Origin: Trogon surrucura
Lineage: Eukaryota; Chordata; Aves; Trogoniformes; Trogonidae
Assembly: GCA_020746105.1 (NCBI GenBank)
Contig: CM036618.1
Coordinates: 91,444,122 to 91,508,121 of the forward strand
DNA: 64,000 nucleotides
Direction of reading: 5' to 3'
Shown: piece after piece, positions 26,101-38,454 of the stretch
Numbering within the stretch: the first letter of the stretch is position 1
Layout: every line of letters begins with the position of its first letter
Notes under the pieces: generated by a model
The model's database searches: none
What the model was told of the DNA's origin: nothing
Seen by the model: only the letters and a program-made list of their open reading frames with translations
Made by a program: the position numbers and the translations under genes

Positions 26101-27090
26101 GCTCAGCCCATTAATAACACACAAAGATGCACTGTATTCTGCCAGGCAAGAACACCAAGCAAGCTGGAAGCCAATATGGAAATATTTAATGATTTTTTTT
26201 TCAGAAGTGCCAGCTACCGTATTTCATTAAAGGGAGGAGGATTTTAAATTAAAGAACACACAGGTTTTGCAAGATGTTGATATCATAACTTGGGATAAAA
26301 ATGATTTGGGTTTGGGTCACTGTAGTCACTGAAGCTAGACTATTACTGAAAAAATATTGGATTTTCATGTAGGGTGGTTCAGAAAAAGGTTTCTGGAGAA
26401 AGCTCAATATATAATTTTTCTTAAATTTACATACACATGCTCTGATCATGTTCTCGTTTTACAATTTGTACAAAAATTCAGGTAAAAAGCATGGGGAATT
26501 TTGGTATTATTAAGGAGAAAATGTTATATTTGGGTTTTTTCCTTGAATGGATTTTCAAAGATTCTATACTTTAGCTAGGAAGTACTGAGGGCTTTTCTGA
26601 TCTTTGACAGTAACAAGAGATACAGAGAAACTGAGCCAATACTGTAACTAAGAGTTACAACAGTAATCTGAGTCGGGTTATAAACTGCACTGGGCTGCAT
26701 GTACTGCTGTTGAAGAGATACTGTTCACAACAGCAGAAACAAAATCTGTGGGGATTCCCTGAGTTGATCAGATCTCTGGGTAATCAATAGGAAGTGATGA
26801 CAAAATACTGCCAAGCCCGAAGAGACATACTTCATATCTGTTTTCCCCCGCTGGGAGTGACCAGATGGTGGAGCACAATGACTATTGGAGTTACAGAGCC
26901 AGACAGGTTTGGCTTTTAGAGCATTTAGAACACATCTTTAGAACTTGATCTCCAAATTCCACCTACGCTTCTGCATGTAGATCCACAAATATACCTGGAA
27001 ATGTGCTTGTGAAAGCAGTCATATATGCCCAAATGAAAGACTTCTTGGTGATACATGGAATGATGCTGGCTGCATCATGTAGCCAAGTGG
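23135..27090. other. Non-coding unique sequence, no gene recognised
   Basis: Only short unrecognised frames are present. About 25020-25500 is somewhat GC-richer than its surroundings, without CpG clustering. The block at about 24780-24990 has the look of conserved non-coding DNA (mixed composition, no simple repeats, several homeodomain-like ATTA cores), but this cannot be shown from one sequence. Confidence 0.5.
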
Positions 27091-27142
27091 TCTAACAGTA
27101 CACTGAAAAATAACCCATATGCCTTTCTTACTGCAGGTAAGT
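27091..27142 (+). other. Juxtaposed splice acceptor and donor (recursive-splice-like)
   Basis: A branch-point-like TCTAAC (27091-27096) or AATAAC (27109-27114) precedes a pyrimidine-rich tract, GCCTTTCTTACTGCAG, ending at 27136. This is followed at once by GTAAGTAT. The combined CAG then GTAAGT matches both splice-site consensuses at the same junction, with no AG between 27099 and 27134. Such zero-length exons are the signature of recursive splice sites in long introns. Whether a plus-strand intron covers this position is unknown, so the assignment is inference. Confidence 0.35.
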
Positions 27143-29158
27143 ATTTCTAAAATGAAGGAGCGTTTTCTTTTCATTGATTTAATGGTATCGTACCTGTTAC
27201 AGTGCAAGCTGAGTGTACTTTTTAGTTTTAATACGCATTCCTCTGTTATGTCTCAGGTACACACTTCTGGGTTCAAAACATCCAGTGATCCTCCTGCAGA
27301 TGATTTTGGTCCCTCTTCATTTCTCTCAGCACATTTATTATACGTTTCACTCTTTGGGAAAAAAATCACCCTTGAAAACTGTCTGAAAGGCAAAAGTTAT
27401 AGTTCCAGGTTAACATGTGTCAAACTGATTTGTCTACAAAAATTAAGTAGGCATATGAAGTAAAGGCAGAGAATTGCCAGGCAACCAAATGTTATGATAA
27501 CTGAGTGACTTATAGTGTTACACAATCTTAGGGGCACTAATGCACTGCAAGATAAAATCCCACCCTTCACAAGTCTCAGGAAATGCATATTATATGTGCT
27601 TCACAATCTCTGTCTGATTTACTGCTGATACTGTAAAGTGCTCTGTAATCTACATCCAGGCTCCAACTGTACTTCAGCAGTACCATCAAGGAAATTAGCA
27701 TTAATTAGATAGAGGAAAGATGAAAGACTCTAGGAAGCATTTAGGACCCAGTAATCATGTTTCCTAAAGAGAGAGACTGAGTGTGGTCAAATAAAGCTGC
27801 TGAGTGATTAGGTCAGAGGTTCCTGCTTTGCAAGGGCCAAATGTGGTGAAAAACGCTGAGCAGTCAGAGCTGAAAGGAGAGGGCAGCTCCACACTTGCCA
27901 TTTCCATCTGAACCTGTTCTCTCTTCCTCCCCTGGCTGTCCTTACCGTAGCCATGGCCATGGGCTGTGAATCAGAGGCATCCTTTCTGGCCCAGCTTGGC
28001 GTTTCTTGAAGAAGTGCTTTGGTCACACTTAATCTCTGAGGTGTCCAAAATCTGGAAAGTAAACAGTAGAAGCATTGAAATAATTGCTCTTACTAGGGTT
28101 GTGTTCTAATGCTTTAAACTGTAATACTTCTCTGCACTCAGTCCACCTGCAACCACTGGGCTGTATGTAACTGTATGGAATGGTGAGTAAATGGAGCAAC
28201 TGTTCCCCAGAGTTGTGACCGTGGCAAGAGGGGAAGTATGTATGTACCTGAAACAAGGCTTTTATCTATACTTAATTCTGCAGATTGTGCCTGCAGAGGT
28301 ATATAAGCTCTCCTATCACCATAGAAATTATCAGCAAGCTGGGTGTATCCTGCAGAAGGGACTCCCAAGTTTTAATGAGAGTCAAAGAGATGCAGTAGCC
28401 CAGAGCAGAAGAAAGGAGGAAAGTAACAGTTACAGACTGTGAGATGACTTGTGGGAATTAAGCATCTCCTGCTCAATGTAATTGACCTGAGCCTGAGATT
28501 TGTCTGAACGAAGAGAAGAGGTAAAGCTTGGCTTTCAGGGCTCTGCCTTGGTGTTGGTTCCCAAAGTGCCCCCACACCATACGTAAAGCTATTGCACCAC
28601 TGGCATGTGGTGGTGTTGTTTCAGAAAGGCAGAAGTAAGATTGTGCTGTAGAGATGACGTGTGCCTTGCTTTCATATTCTTTGTTTTCCAGAGTTTACAT
28701 TTGGAGCAATGCCTGAGCTAGGGTATGAGGATTCATGTCCAGAAACCCACATCAGTTGTAGAATTACTTCTGCTTGTCTGGAAGTGCACAATGAATGTCA
28801 AATGCTGCACTTCTGTCTTGAAAGCCATTTTTCTTCACCTTCTCTTGGTGGAAACAACCATATAAACTCCAGAAAATTTGTGCTGCAGACTTCAGGGTTT
28901 GATAGATCAAATTCAGTCAGTAGCTGATTGACTAAAAATTATCCTTTATAATGCAGGTTAGCTACTGAAAAGTTTTGTTCACATTTACTTGGTTAAATAA
29001 ATTTGGCAAATTATTAATTGCCAGTGGGAAGACAACGCACTCAGAAATTTGATCTTCACTGCATCATTGAATCAGAATCCGGCATCAGATAAATCTGATC
29101 CACTCAAATTGTTTCACACATAAAATGGAAGTTACTGATATGTCAGAGAGGATAAATT

Positions 29159-29198
29159 AGTAGATAATTGATAATCAGTAGATAATTAGTTGATAATC
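29159..29198. repeat. Degenerate tandem repeat, 2 copies of AGTAGATAATT...GATAATC
   Basis: The first copy is 18 bp and the second is 22 bp with a 4-base insertion. The sequence is AT-rich, and this is likely replication slippage. Confidence 0.8.
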
Positions 29199-30400
29199 AA
29201 GTGTGCTTTGAATCAAAAAGTGCTAAGCATTATTATCAGTATTTACCTCTGCAGTAAGGTATGTCTCAGCCTTCAATTTCTAGCAGTTCATGTAACAGCA
29301 TAATTTGATTTAATAAAAATCTTCATTCTGATTTTATTACACAAAATTAAAAGAGCCCTCTAGTGGACTTAGTTTTGTCTAACAACAAAATTGTGACAGA
29401 CTTTGGCACCAATCTTCAGAAATTAAAAAAAAAAAACCATTCCCATTACAGTTTTGAAATCTGATTTCCCCCACACCATGTGCCAGTAAAGCTAAAAAGC
29501 TGAGGCTGAGGTCGAGCACACATCTGGGGCAATGCCTGTTTTTCTGGGTGCATTCAGTGGGGTTTAGCTGAGGAATGGGGTTCCAGGAGTGTTTTAGCTA
29601 TTTGTGGGCTTGCGATTTTAGATCTGTACGAATGGCTGTGACGTGGTGAGTGACGTGTGCGCACCAGCCCCAGCACAAATCAATAGCACCTCTCCAGATC
29701 AATAGCACTCAGCCTCCGTGGCTCCGTGTAGGACTCCTCACTGAACACTAGATCTGATGGACAGACTGGTTTGCACTTTGATGTTTTATTGAGTATGTCC
29801 TGTGCAAAATATTGATGTCCGAGGTGGACATCAGCCAGCAAAAACTGTTATCAGCTGTTGCTCGAGCAAACAACCTCGCCCTGGCCTGAACTGCTTGTGC
29901 CCTTGCCCAGATTTTCTCCTACTTGGGGCCAGTACAGCTACTTGGGCAGCCACAGTGTTTGCTGGAGAACTGATCTAGCTGAAAAAGAATAATACTGGCA
30001 TAACAGAAGCTCTCCCAGCTCCAGAGGTGGGAACATGAAGCTGGGGTGTGCAGAGAGGGAAAGACAGCAGTGACAATTTAAAACATTTGCTCAGCTAGAG
30101 CTGAAAAGATCTGGTTCAAATATGGGAATCATCACAGAACTCTTTGAAAGCCTGTTTTTCCTCCTGAGAGACCTTACTGGACAGCTTCGGGTAGAAGACG
30201 TGCTTTGCTCATTCTCAGAAACCCCTTCATTGAATCAGGAAGTACAGAATAAACATATCTTGCGCCAGAGGTGCAAAGTTTGGGTTTGGATTTTTGGAAA
30301 TATCAGGTCTTCCTGAATCACAAATGCTGATTTCAGTAAATGTGGGGAACAACAAAGGAGTAAACAAATTGTATGTTGCTGCTGTTGAAAGACCCTTGAA

Positions 30401-30463
30401 ATATATATGCATGTATATGTACATGTGTACACATATGTGTGTGTATGTGTGTACCTGTGTGTT
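30401..30463. repeat. Alternating purine-pyrimidine tract (TA/TG/CA mix)
   Basis: Positions 30401-30454 alternate purine and pyrimidine without a single break (54 bp), mixing AT, GC, GT and AC steps, with a further TGTGTGT after one interruption. The TG/CA-rich second half is the kind of sequence that can adopt Z-DNA. It also explains the open frames covering it on both strands. Confidence 0.92.
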
Positions 30464-33400
30464 ACAACAGGTTATTTTGTTAAAGGTTTGTACAGGGTCA
30501 AGGTAAAGAAATAAGAAAACTATTACTGGGAGAAAGAATTTCTCGATGTGGTCATAAAACTCATTTATGCTGTTTCCGTAAATCTGTATCCCCACGGGGG
30601 AAAGAGGAGTGTCTAAGATGGATTTGAATTATCTATTTAGGTACTGCCAGCTTAATGCAAGTCTTGACAAAGTACGGAAGTCCTTGTATTGGCTCCAATC
30701 AGCCTTGCATCAGGTCCTGAATCGTCATGGGGAAACAGGGGACAGGGGACACAACTCATTGCAATTGCTGCTAATGCTGCAACTTGCCCTCGTTTTGATA
30801 TACCAGAAGAACATAGCCAGATATTTCCCATGTATTTGTTCATAATTCACTTGAAACATATCTGAAAGGAGGAGACTGTAACAATGTGCCACTCATATTC
30901 CATATTGCCTTGGTTTTGAGTAGGGAGTTTGTTGGAAAGGAGCAGACTATGAAGTAGTTTTCACACTTATTTTTGAGTTACTGTGTTTGTCAAAATTGAG
31001 TGGTTTATCAATGTTTATATGTAACATAAAGACACTACAAACACTTGTGTTTCTGGCCTATACACAGCATAAAAAAATCCTAGCTTACTCCTTCCTCTGC
31101 GTGTTTCCATGCTAAGCATGGTGTATATGTCAGTCTAGATACAATGAGCTGGAAATTTAAGATATGACATTTTGCTTTTTAATCCATTTTTTCAGTCCAC
31201 TCTTCATTCTTCTTTTAGATACCCTTTTTAAATACATGCCAAAATGCTAGATCTGTACTTAAAATGACAAACTTTTTTATTGCGAATTAGACACTGGTTT
31301 TGTGACAGCTTCTCAAGCCCTTTGTGGCAAGACTGGTATGTGTTTCCCCATAACATAGATCACAAGGGAGGAAAGCAAGAAAATTTTAAATGATGTTACG
31401 ATAGTACAGCTGCTGACACAGCCTTTCACTCTCAGTCCTATGATATTTACTATGTTTCATAAAACCCCTAGTTCCTGCAATTCTGTGCTACAAAAAGCAT
31501 GAATGCATGGCACTATTAAATAAGATATAAAGACACAGAAAAAAAAAATAGAAAAAAGAGGGCAATCTATTTATTTTTTAATACTGTAATTTGTAGGCTG
31601 ACCTCAGGGCTTGATTTCCATTTTGTTGGGACTGGCAAATGAAGAAATACGGTACCTAGCTTATGTTTAAATAGCATTAAATCTTCATAGTAGCTATTGC
31701 TAAAATGTGTATGTGTAAACAGACACCATATTCATGAAAAAAATAAAGCACTGATTAATTCAATGCCCGTGTGGAATGATTCTTACTTAGAAGTTCTTTT
31801 GATTTGAGTAAAACTGCACAAAACCTGATGATATGTCAGAGGGATCTGCCGAATGTCCAGGGACTTCTAAGGAGAAAGAAATACAGTATCATGTGCAGTT
31901 TTCAGAGCAAGGTATGACACAGACTAGGTAGAAGGTCACAGAAAGTGTATCTAATATCGAGGAATAAAACCAGCATCAACATTTTTACTGCTTAATATCT
32001 TATTATTTGGGGGAAGCAATCTTATTAGTTTTGGATGACTGAGTTCTTCTTGCATGACGTAAACTGCGTGGTAAAACAGCTCCTGATAAAATTTTAATTG
32101 CTATGATCTATCTGTTATTCTGGCTGCTTTTACAGATCCCAAAGTAGTTTAGTTGGGAAAGGGGCTGGTATGTTATAAACGCAGTTATTATTCTAAATAA
32201 AACATTTTTAGACAAACTGACTAAATTCCTTAAGACTTATAGTCTTGGCAAAAGATGATTCTCATTTTAAAATGTTTATCTTTGTGTCTGTATTATATTA
32301 TTTCTTGGAAAGGACGCATAGGGAAGCCTTCTTGACTGAAAATTCAGAACAAAAGAGTTAATGAAGCAAAACCATGGAATGAGCATAAGTGCAATCACAA
32401 TTAAAAAGTAAGCATATATTTGATAAGCTCACATATATACCAGCACCATTATCTATGTCTACTATGCCAATCTATCCCATACACCCACAAGCAAAAGACA
32501 GTGCACAACCCAAAATACTGGGCTAATTTTTTTTTGCTTTTTTTTTTTTAAATTCTAGCTCACCAGCACCAGACAAGCACATCTTCAGCAATGAAAAAGC
32601 CACGGGGCAGCCTTTTGCATAGAGGGCTGCATTCCATTCATGCACTGAAATTAAAGTTAAATGGAAACTGCAGTTCCTCAGGGCAAGAACCATGACTTCT
32701 AATTACCAAAGGTAAAAGATAAACTGGAAAAAAAAATAATCTTTCAGATACAGCTAAAATTATGATGTGAGTCTTAGAAATATTTGTCTTTCCTTCCATA
32801 AGTGAACATTCTTCTGGTAACTCGGAGTTTTTCTTGGACTGTTACTGCTGTTTCACAATGATCTAAGTCTTTATTTGTAGTCTTAGTGGAGCTTATATAA
32901 TTACATAAATCTAAGAAAATAGAATGTCTAATTATTCTAAATTCCAGTTAAAATGAGTCAATTGAAAAAGAACTATACATCAGTGTTTCAGCTACACTTC
33001 AGAGGGACATATCTTCATGTACTCATTCGGCCGCAGAAGGAATGATTTTGTCACAGGAGATTGTAGAGAGTTCTTTGAAATCCCAAATGTAATTAAATGT
33101 CTAATGTGTATTCACAAATACATTAAGCCACAAAAGGCAGCAGTATCCAAAACCTCTCGTTGTCCTGAAAAAACCCTAGAGCTGGGCCAAGTAAGAAAAG
33201 AGACTATCATCTCCACTGAGAGCTTGTCTTCTAGAGAGCACTCAAGAAAGCCAAGACTAATTAGCTGAAAGTACAGAATTGAAGCTGATTACATAGCTAT
33301 TCTCATGCAATCGAGGACAGGAATAGCTGAATTCTGCTGCAGATGCTTTATTTCTGTGTGGCACCACCATATATACCCCTGGGATTTCCTGGATCTACTG

Positions 33401-33945
33401 TCCCTCCACAGGGGCGTAACACCAGCCCAGAAATTAAAGTTGATTCTTCCTGTAAGTGTCAAACTGACTGCACGAGTCCAAACTGGCTGCACGATGCATG
33501 TAGGGTGTATCCTCTACTTGCGAAAGCACCAGGCATTGCGCGAGGCAGGTACGTGTCTGCAGTGGGTGTCCACACTCTGTGGATGTCTTCGACCTCTCTG
33601 TACAAGCCAGGTCCAAAACTGTCAGCTCACGTGTCAGTATGGGACATATGCAAAGTAGCATCTGACCTCTCACCAAGAACTAGTCTCTAGGAAGGCTGAA
33701 AATCTCAGACAAATATAGAAACTGATCCAAATTTGCCCAGGCAAGATTTCCAGGCAAGAAGGCGTCACATACCAGGAAACAGAAAGCAAACAACAAACCA
33801 GGGAACAGCAGTTTTGCTGTATTGTTCACAGCTGTTAATGCCTGCTGTTGCTATTGGAAGGTACGTAAATATAAATTTTAAAAGTCCTTCTGCAGAAGCA
33901 TGTCTTCTTACTGACATTAAATAATTTAATCCAAAGTCTATACAT

Positions 33946-33975
33946 ATGTTATGTTATGTTATGTTATGTTATGCT
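33946..33975. repeat. (ATGTT)n microsatellite, 5 perfect units plus 1 variant
   Basis: Five perfect ATGTT pentamers are followed by ATGCT. Seen directly. Confidence 0.95.
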
Positions 33976-36900
33976 ATATAATATCGACTAGAGCTGGGTG
34001 AAACTCAGTTCAGATTCATTGGATAACTTTCCATGATTATAATCCACTTTTTTCTGTTGCTCAGGTCAGAAAAGTCTTATTCAAAATATAAAACTATACT
34101 GTCACTTGTTTAGGATTAAAGGAAACCTTAGGAAGAATGACGTAAGGCACACTGAGAAACTCTATCACTAGTTGTTCATAATCAAACCCAAACAGTTCAC
34201 AAGACACATGACAAAAAATACAAAACACTTTTAAAATGTGCAGTGTTTAGAAGGAAACACAATTTTCAATATTTTGAGTAGAAATGTAATGCATTGCCAG
34301 TAAAATAAACTGTGTTTTGTAGGCAGAGTCCTTCGCAGAGCACAGTGGATCTGACTCTAAACTTTTCCAGATTACAGACTGAGTAACAGCAGCTCACATC
34401 TTTTGAACCTCTTCTCCCTTGTGCTCCACAAGAAGCTCTTGTAGGTGAGAAGTCCCTAATGTTTTGGCTGGCTGCCAGGCTCAGGATGTTCACTTTCTCT
34501 TTCAGTGTAGGCTGGACACAAAAATGACCAAAAAATAATAGCAAAATGTTCAAGACAGCTCTTAGTACTGGGTCCCAGTGGTGCATTATTGTGTTTGGAC
34601 TGCTAAAAAAACAAACCAGGACAATAATTCAAAGCAGATCAGAAATCACTGTATTTCCATACCACAGTATGTACTACTTGCTGCCATGAGGAGCTTAGCT
34701 CCCATGCCTTTCTCCTTTGGGGAAAATATTCTCCATCCAGTAAGAATTTGCTGAATGCCTCCTTATTAATTGTGAATACTGAGGCCAAGAAACGTGCACC
34801 TGCGGATCCCGATACAGCAGCTGGAGCAACATTCCAGCAGGCTCCTGCAATGACTCATCAGCTCTGATCCAGTCCATCCCTCCAATTGATGAAAACCTTC
34901 AAAGTCCAGGTTTAAGCCTTTTATCTAGAACCACCTGGCCATTGCTAAAAAATAATTAATTACTTCCTCTGATATATGTGGACATTCAGGACTTTTAAAG
35001 AGAACGCTATAAAAGTATATTTGTCTTCACTTAAAAGCTGATTTTCATGTCAGTGCCTTAGCTTAGTCTATTAAGGACTTGCTTTTAAATGAAAAGTACA
35101 ATATTATCTACTTGCGCAGACTCTTTTATTTCCTTTTTTATTCTCGAATTTATAAAATTTTCCAAATGTGAGGTAGAAAAAAAATCCAAACATATGTGGG
35201 TTTGAAAAGAAAATAGGAATTAAGTAATCACTGTCAGGCTAAGCTTTTGCTTCGCATTTTCTTCAAACTAAACTATCAACAAATATGACAACAAACAGGA
35301 CAGACATGAACTTTACATCTTCTCTTATAAATATCTAACCTCCAGATGTTATCACTGATGTTTTTGTACTACAGCTCCCCTGACACCTGTGAAGTTTCCT
35401 TCTGATTCGCACTACAATTAATGAAAGCAGAATCATCACGCTGAACCCCATCATTTTATCAAATTTTGGCTTGTCATTGCCTCCCCTGTTTTCTTACCCT
35501 AATAGTAACAAATAAGATCTCTGGGTAGAGGCCTCAAGCACCATACTTTTAATTTGGAGGATGACGAAGTGGTAAATGATCTCAGCCCTTCTGTTCCATT
35601 AATTAAGCAATACAAAATGCTGCATTATTTGACTCTGCCAGTTTCTTTATGAGACCTACGTTATGGAAATGAATACTAATAGTCACCATTTGGGTGCTGG
35701 CTAAAAGCATGTTAGTGAAAACCACAGTTACTATTGGAGTATGTTGTCCTACAAAATCATGTGAAGTTCTCTTTTCACTCTTTGAAACTTGGAAAAACAA
35801 ACAAAGTGAAAACATAGGACATGGAAGAACTGTGAGGAAGAACAAACAGCCCTGATAGAAGTTATGCAGTTATTGGGTAAATAAAGAGACAGTTAAGAAG
35901 AAAACACAGTGCAGTCAGTCAGCAATTTAATCCAGCCCATGCTTTCCCTTTGAGGTGCCCACAGCAGAGCCTCAAGGTGGTTGATGTGATTGTGATTTTC
36001 TGCCAAACCCACCCCTCATCTCGACAGCAAATTCCTCACTTCACTCCTGGTGGCTGCTTACCCTGCGTCCAGAAGAACAGCAGCATGTGAGGGGGACTCC
36101 TGTCCTGCTCACAGTACCCCAGGGCTGCACACTGTCAGTCCAAGTCCTGTTCCCACCACCCCTGCTTCTCCAGTCTGCCCCTAATTACACTTAACAACAG
36201 TGGAGGGAGAGAAAAGTTAATTACTAGAAGGTCACTACATCTGGAAGGTCAAGAAGCACCATAAGGATGCTGTGGCAAGAACTTTGATAGGAGATGCAAA
36301 CAAAGGTGAGGTGTGGCTTGTGTTTTGAACCTAGAGAGGAGTGACTCTCATGGTCAAACCAAACTACTGCTGTAGAACCAGCCTGAAGCGTGTCTAAACT
36401 GGTGGATCCAGAAGCAATTCCAATCCCCTGTGTGAGGGCGGCCCAGCTAGTTCCTAGCTGTGTAGTGGAAGGAAAGCCAAGACACGTGCTGTTGCCTCCC
36501 TGCCCGGGTTTCTGCAGAAAGTAACATGGACATTGAGCAGGGAGCTGCCATGTGTTCAGGGCAATGCCTTAACTGAGCCATGAGGAGGTCAGGATTCTCA
36601 CCGCACACCAGAACAGGCGTCTGCCCTCAGCCTAGACACAGCTTGGGTGTGCCAGCTGCATCTACCAGGGACCAGGGATACCTGTGCTCCACAGGGAATG
36701 GGAAAGGTCGTCGAAAAACTGCGAGGCGAGGTTCGTTTGTAGCAGCTTTCAGCCCAGGGTGATCTAATGGTGCTGCAATTTCACGTATTCACATTCCTCA
36801 ATTCAAACCTACCATGAGCTAATCGATGATGCATTTGTCTTCCCATTGGATAGCAAATAATAGGGGTTTAGATGCCAAATAGGAATGTGGCACAACGGGG

Positions 36901-38132
36901 GAAGTTTAAAGCTCCTATTTATTTGGGACTTCCCCATATTGAGATTAGCAGTGATAGGAGGGCCAACTGAGCAGGAAGGATATTACGGGCTATTGCCTGC
37001 TCTTTGCAATCAATTCCTTTCAAATCCGTGCAGGATGTAGCCTTGTCATCCTGTTTGAAAACATTCTTCGCGTGTTGGAGTATTCAGTGCTAAGAGAAAA
37101 GGTGGCTAAAAGGTTTCTTCTGGCCACAGAGATCAAGAGACATGTATATTTGTGAGGATGAGCGTCACAGAACAACTCTTTATATCATCCTGCTGCCTTG
37201 CTGCACCTGTGCAGGCATTGTGTTTTAAGGAAGTGTTTCAGTTTACAATATCCTGTACTGCTCAGCTGAAGCCACAGCTATTTACAGAAAATGGTAATAT
37301 TGCTCCAAAATGAGAAGTGCTGGAATGTTAGAAGTTCAGTGTTTCTTGATCCTTCTCTAGTGCTGACTGTCACGTCCTCACCAACAGAAAATATTACTTA
37401 GCTGTAAGGTAATTCAGATCAGTACTCATCTCTATGGTCAATATTTTTCTTTCCTTTTGAGGAGAGTAAAACTTTCCTACCGTGCAGAAAAGGAATCTCC
37501 CAAACTGTAGGGCATGCATAGTAATGTCATTGGCACTACGTCCTTATAAGTCAGTTTGATGTGCGGGCAGGACTTTCTGTTTAGGGCACATTTTGCCAAA
37601 TCTCAGCAACAAAGTACCAGTAAGTCCAACGTGAACTAATAATGAACTATAAATCCTACCTAGCCATGTGCTGCATAATTAATTTGTTTTTAATGCCACT
37701 TTCTTTCCTACATTTTTATTTCCAACCATTTTTAAGGGACTGCGTATTTCAAAATTAAATTCCCCAGGTGTTAATAATTTTAATTTCTTAATATTGTGAA
37801 GTTTTATTTATTCTAAATAGCAGTGTAATTTAGACATAAATAACTTGCTAGTGAGCATGCTCCAGACTTGTAAATCATATTAGGCATATTGCCTGGCAGA
37901 GAGCCACCTGAAGTCGAGAAACTTTCCTTTGAACTCAAGCGGTCTGTAAGATAACCTCTCCCAGGCAACATCCCTTGGACCACTTCACAGCAGGGAGTGC
38001 TGGGCATGGTGATTGGCTTTACAGGCCAACCCTTTAATCTGGAAGTTTGTATTTTAAAAATCCAGCCGTTTTTCAGATAATGTAGCATTGATGCTTAAGC
38101 TCCTTAAACATGCCCCCTCTTATTTCTTGTAG

Positions 38133-38454
38133 GTCAGTGTGTGTGTAGGGACGGACTCTGTGGAGCCTGTGAGGCACCACCAAACACTCTGGAAGCTTTT
38201 TAGAGGGGCAGACCTATGCATTGAAACAAAAAATAGGTTTTTTGACAGAATTAACTTAGAAGGATTTGTCAGCACTTGTTATGTTTCACAGCTCAGAAAT
38301 GCAGTTCCACACAGAGAGAGTATTATTAACCAACATGCAATTTCTGCAGGATGTCATGAATCACAGGTTGTGGGACATCCTCCTGAAAGGCTCCATAAAT
38401 TCTGAGTCACTTTTAAAACAAACACTACACAATGGCAAGCCAGGCCAAACTAGG
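38133..38454 (+). other. Possible exon bounded by strong splice sites
   Basis: A pyrimidine-rich acceptor (CCCCCTCTTATTTCTTGTAG, AG at 38131-38132) lies 322 bases upstream of a consensus-like donor (AGG then GTAAGTATG at 38455). The interval has two overlapping plus-strand frames, one stopping at 38405 and one (38266-38628) running through the donor. Neither resembles a known protein, so a non-coding RNA exon is at least as likely. Splice-site pairs of this quality also occur by chance in long vertebrate introns. Confidence 0.25.

Larger units (their letters stand above)
27143..38132. other. Non-coding unique sequence with simple repeats
   Basis: No gene was recognised. It contains a small degenerate tandem at 29159-29198, the alternating purine-pyrimidine tract at 30401-30454, T-rich tracts at about 32527-32552 and the ATGTT microsatellite at 33946-33975. 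A GC-richer stretch at 35930-36760 has no CpG island and no recognisable product. The block at about 36780-37060 is a conserved-element candidate. Confidence 0.5.

Noticed and set aside
30227-30595. 122-codon minus-strand frame
   Set aside because: Its middle is the translation of the alternating purine-pyrimidine tract (runs of Y, T, H, I and M), so it is a simple-repeat artefact.
34266-34586. 106-codon minus-strand frame as a gene
   Set aside because: No recognised domain; C-, S- and L-rich chance composition; no promoter or splice context.
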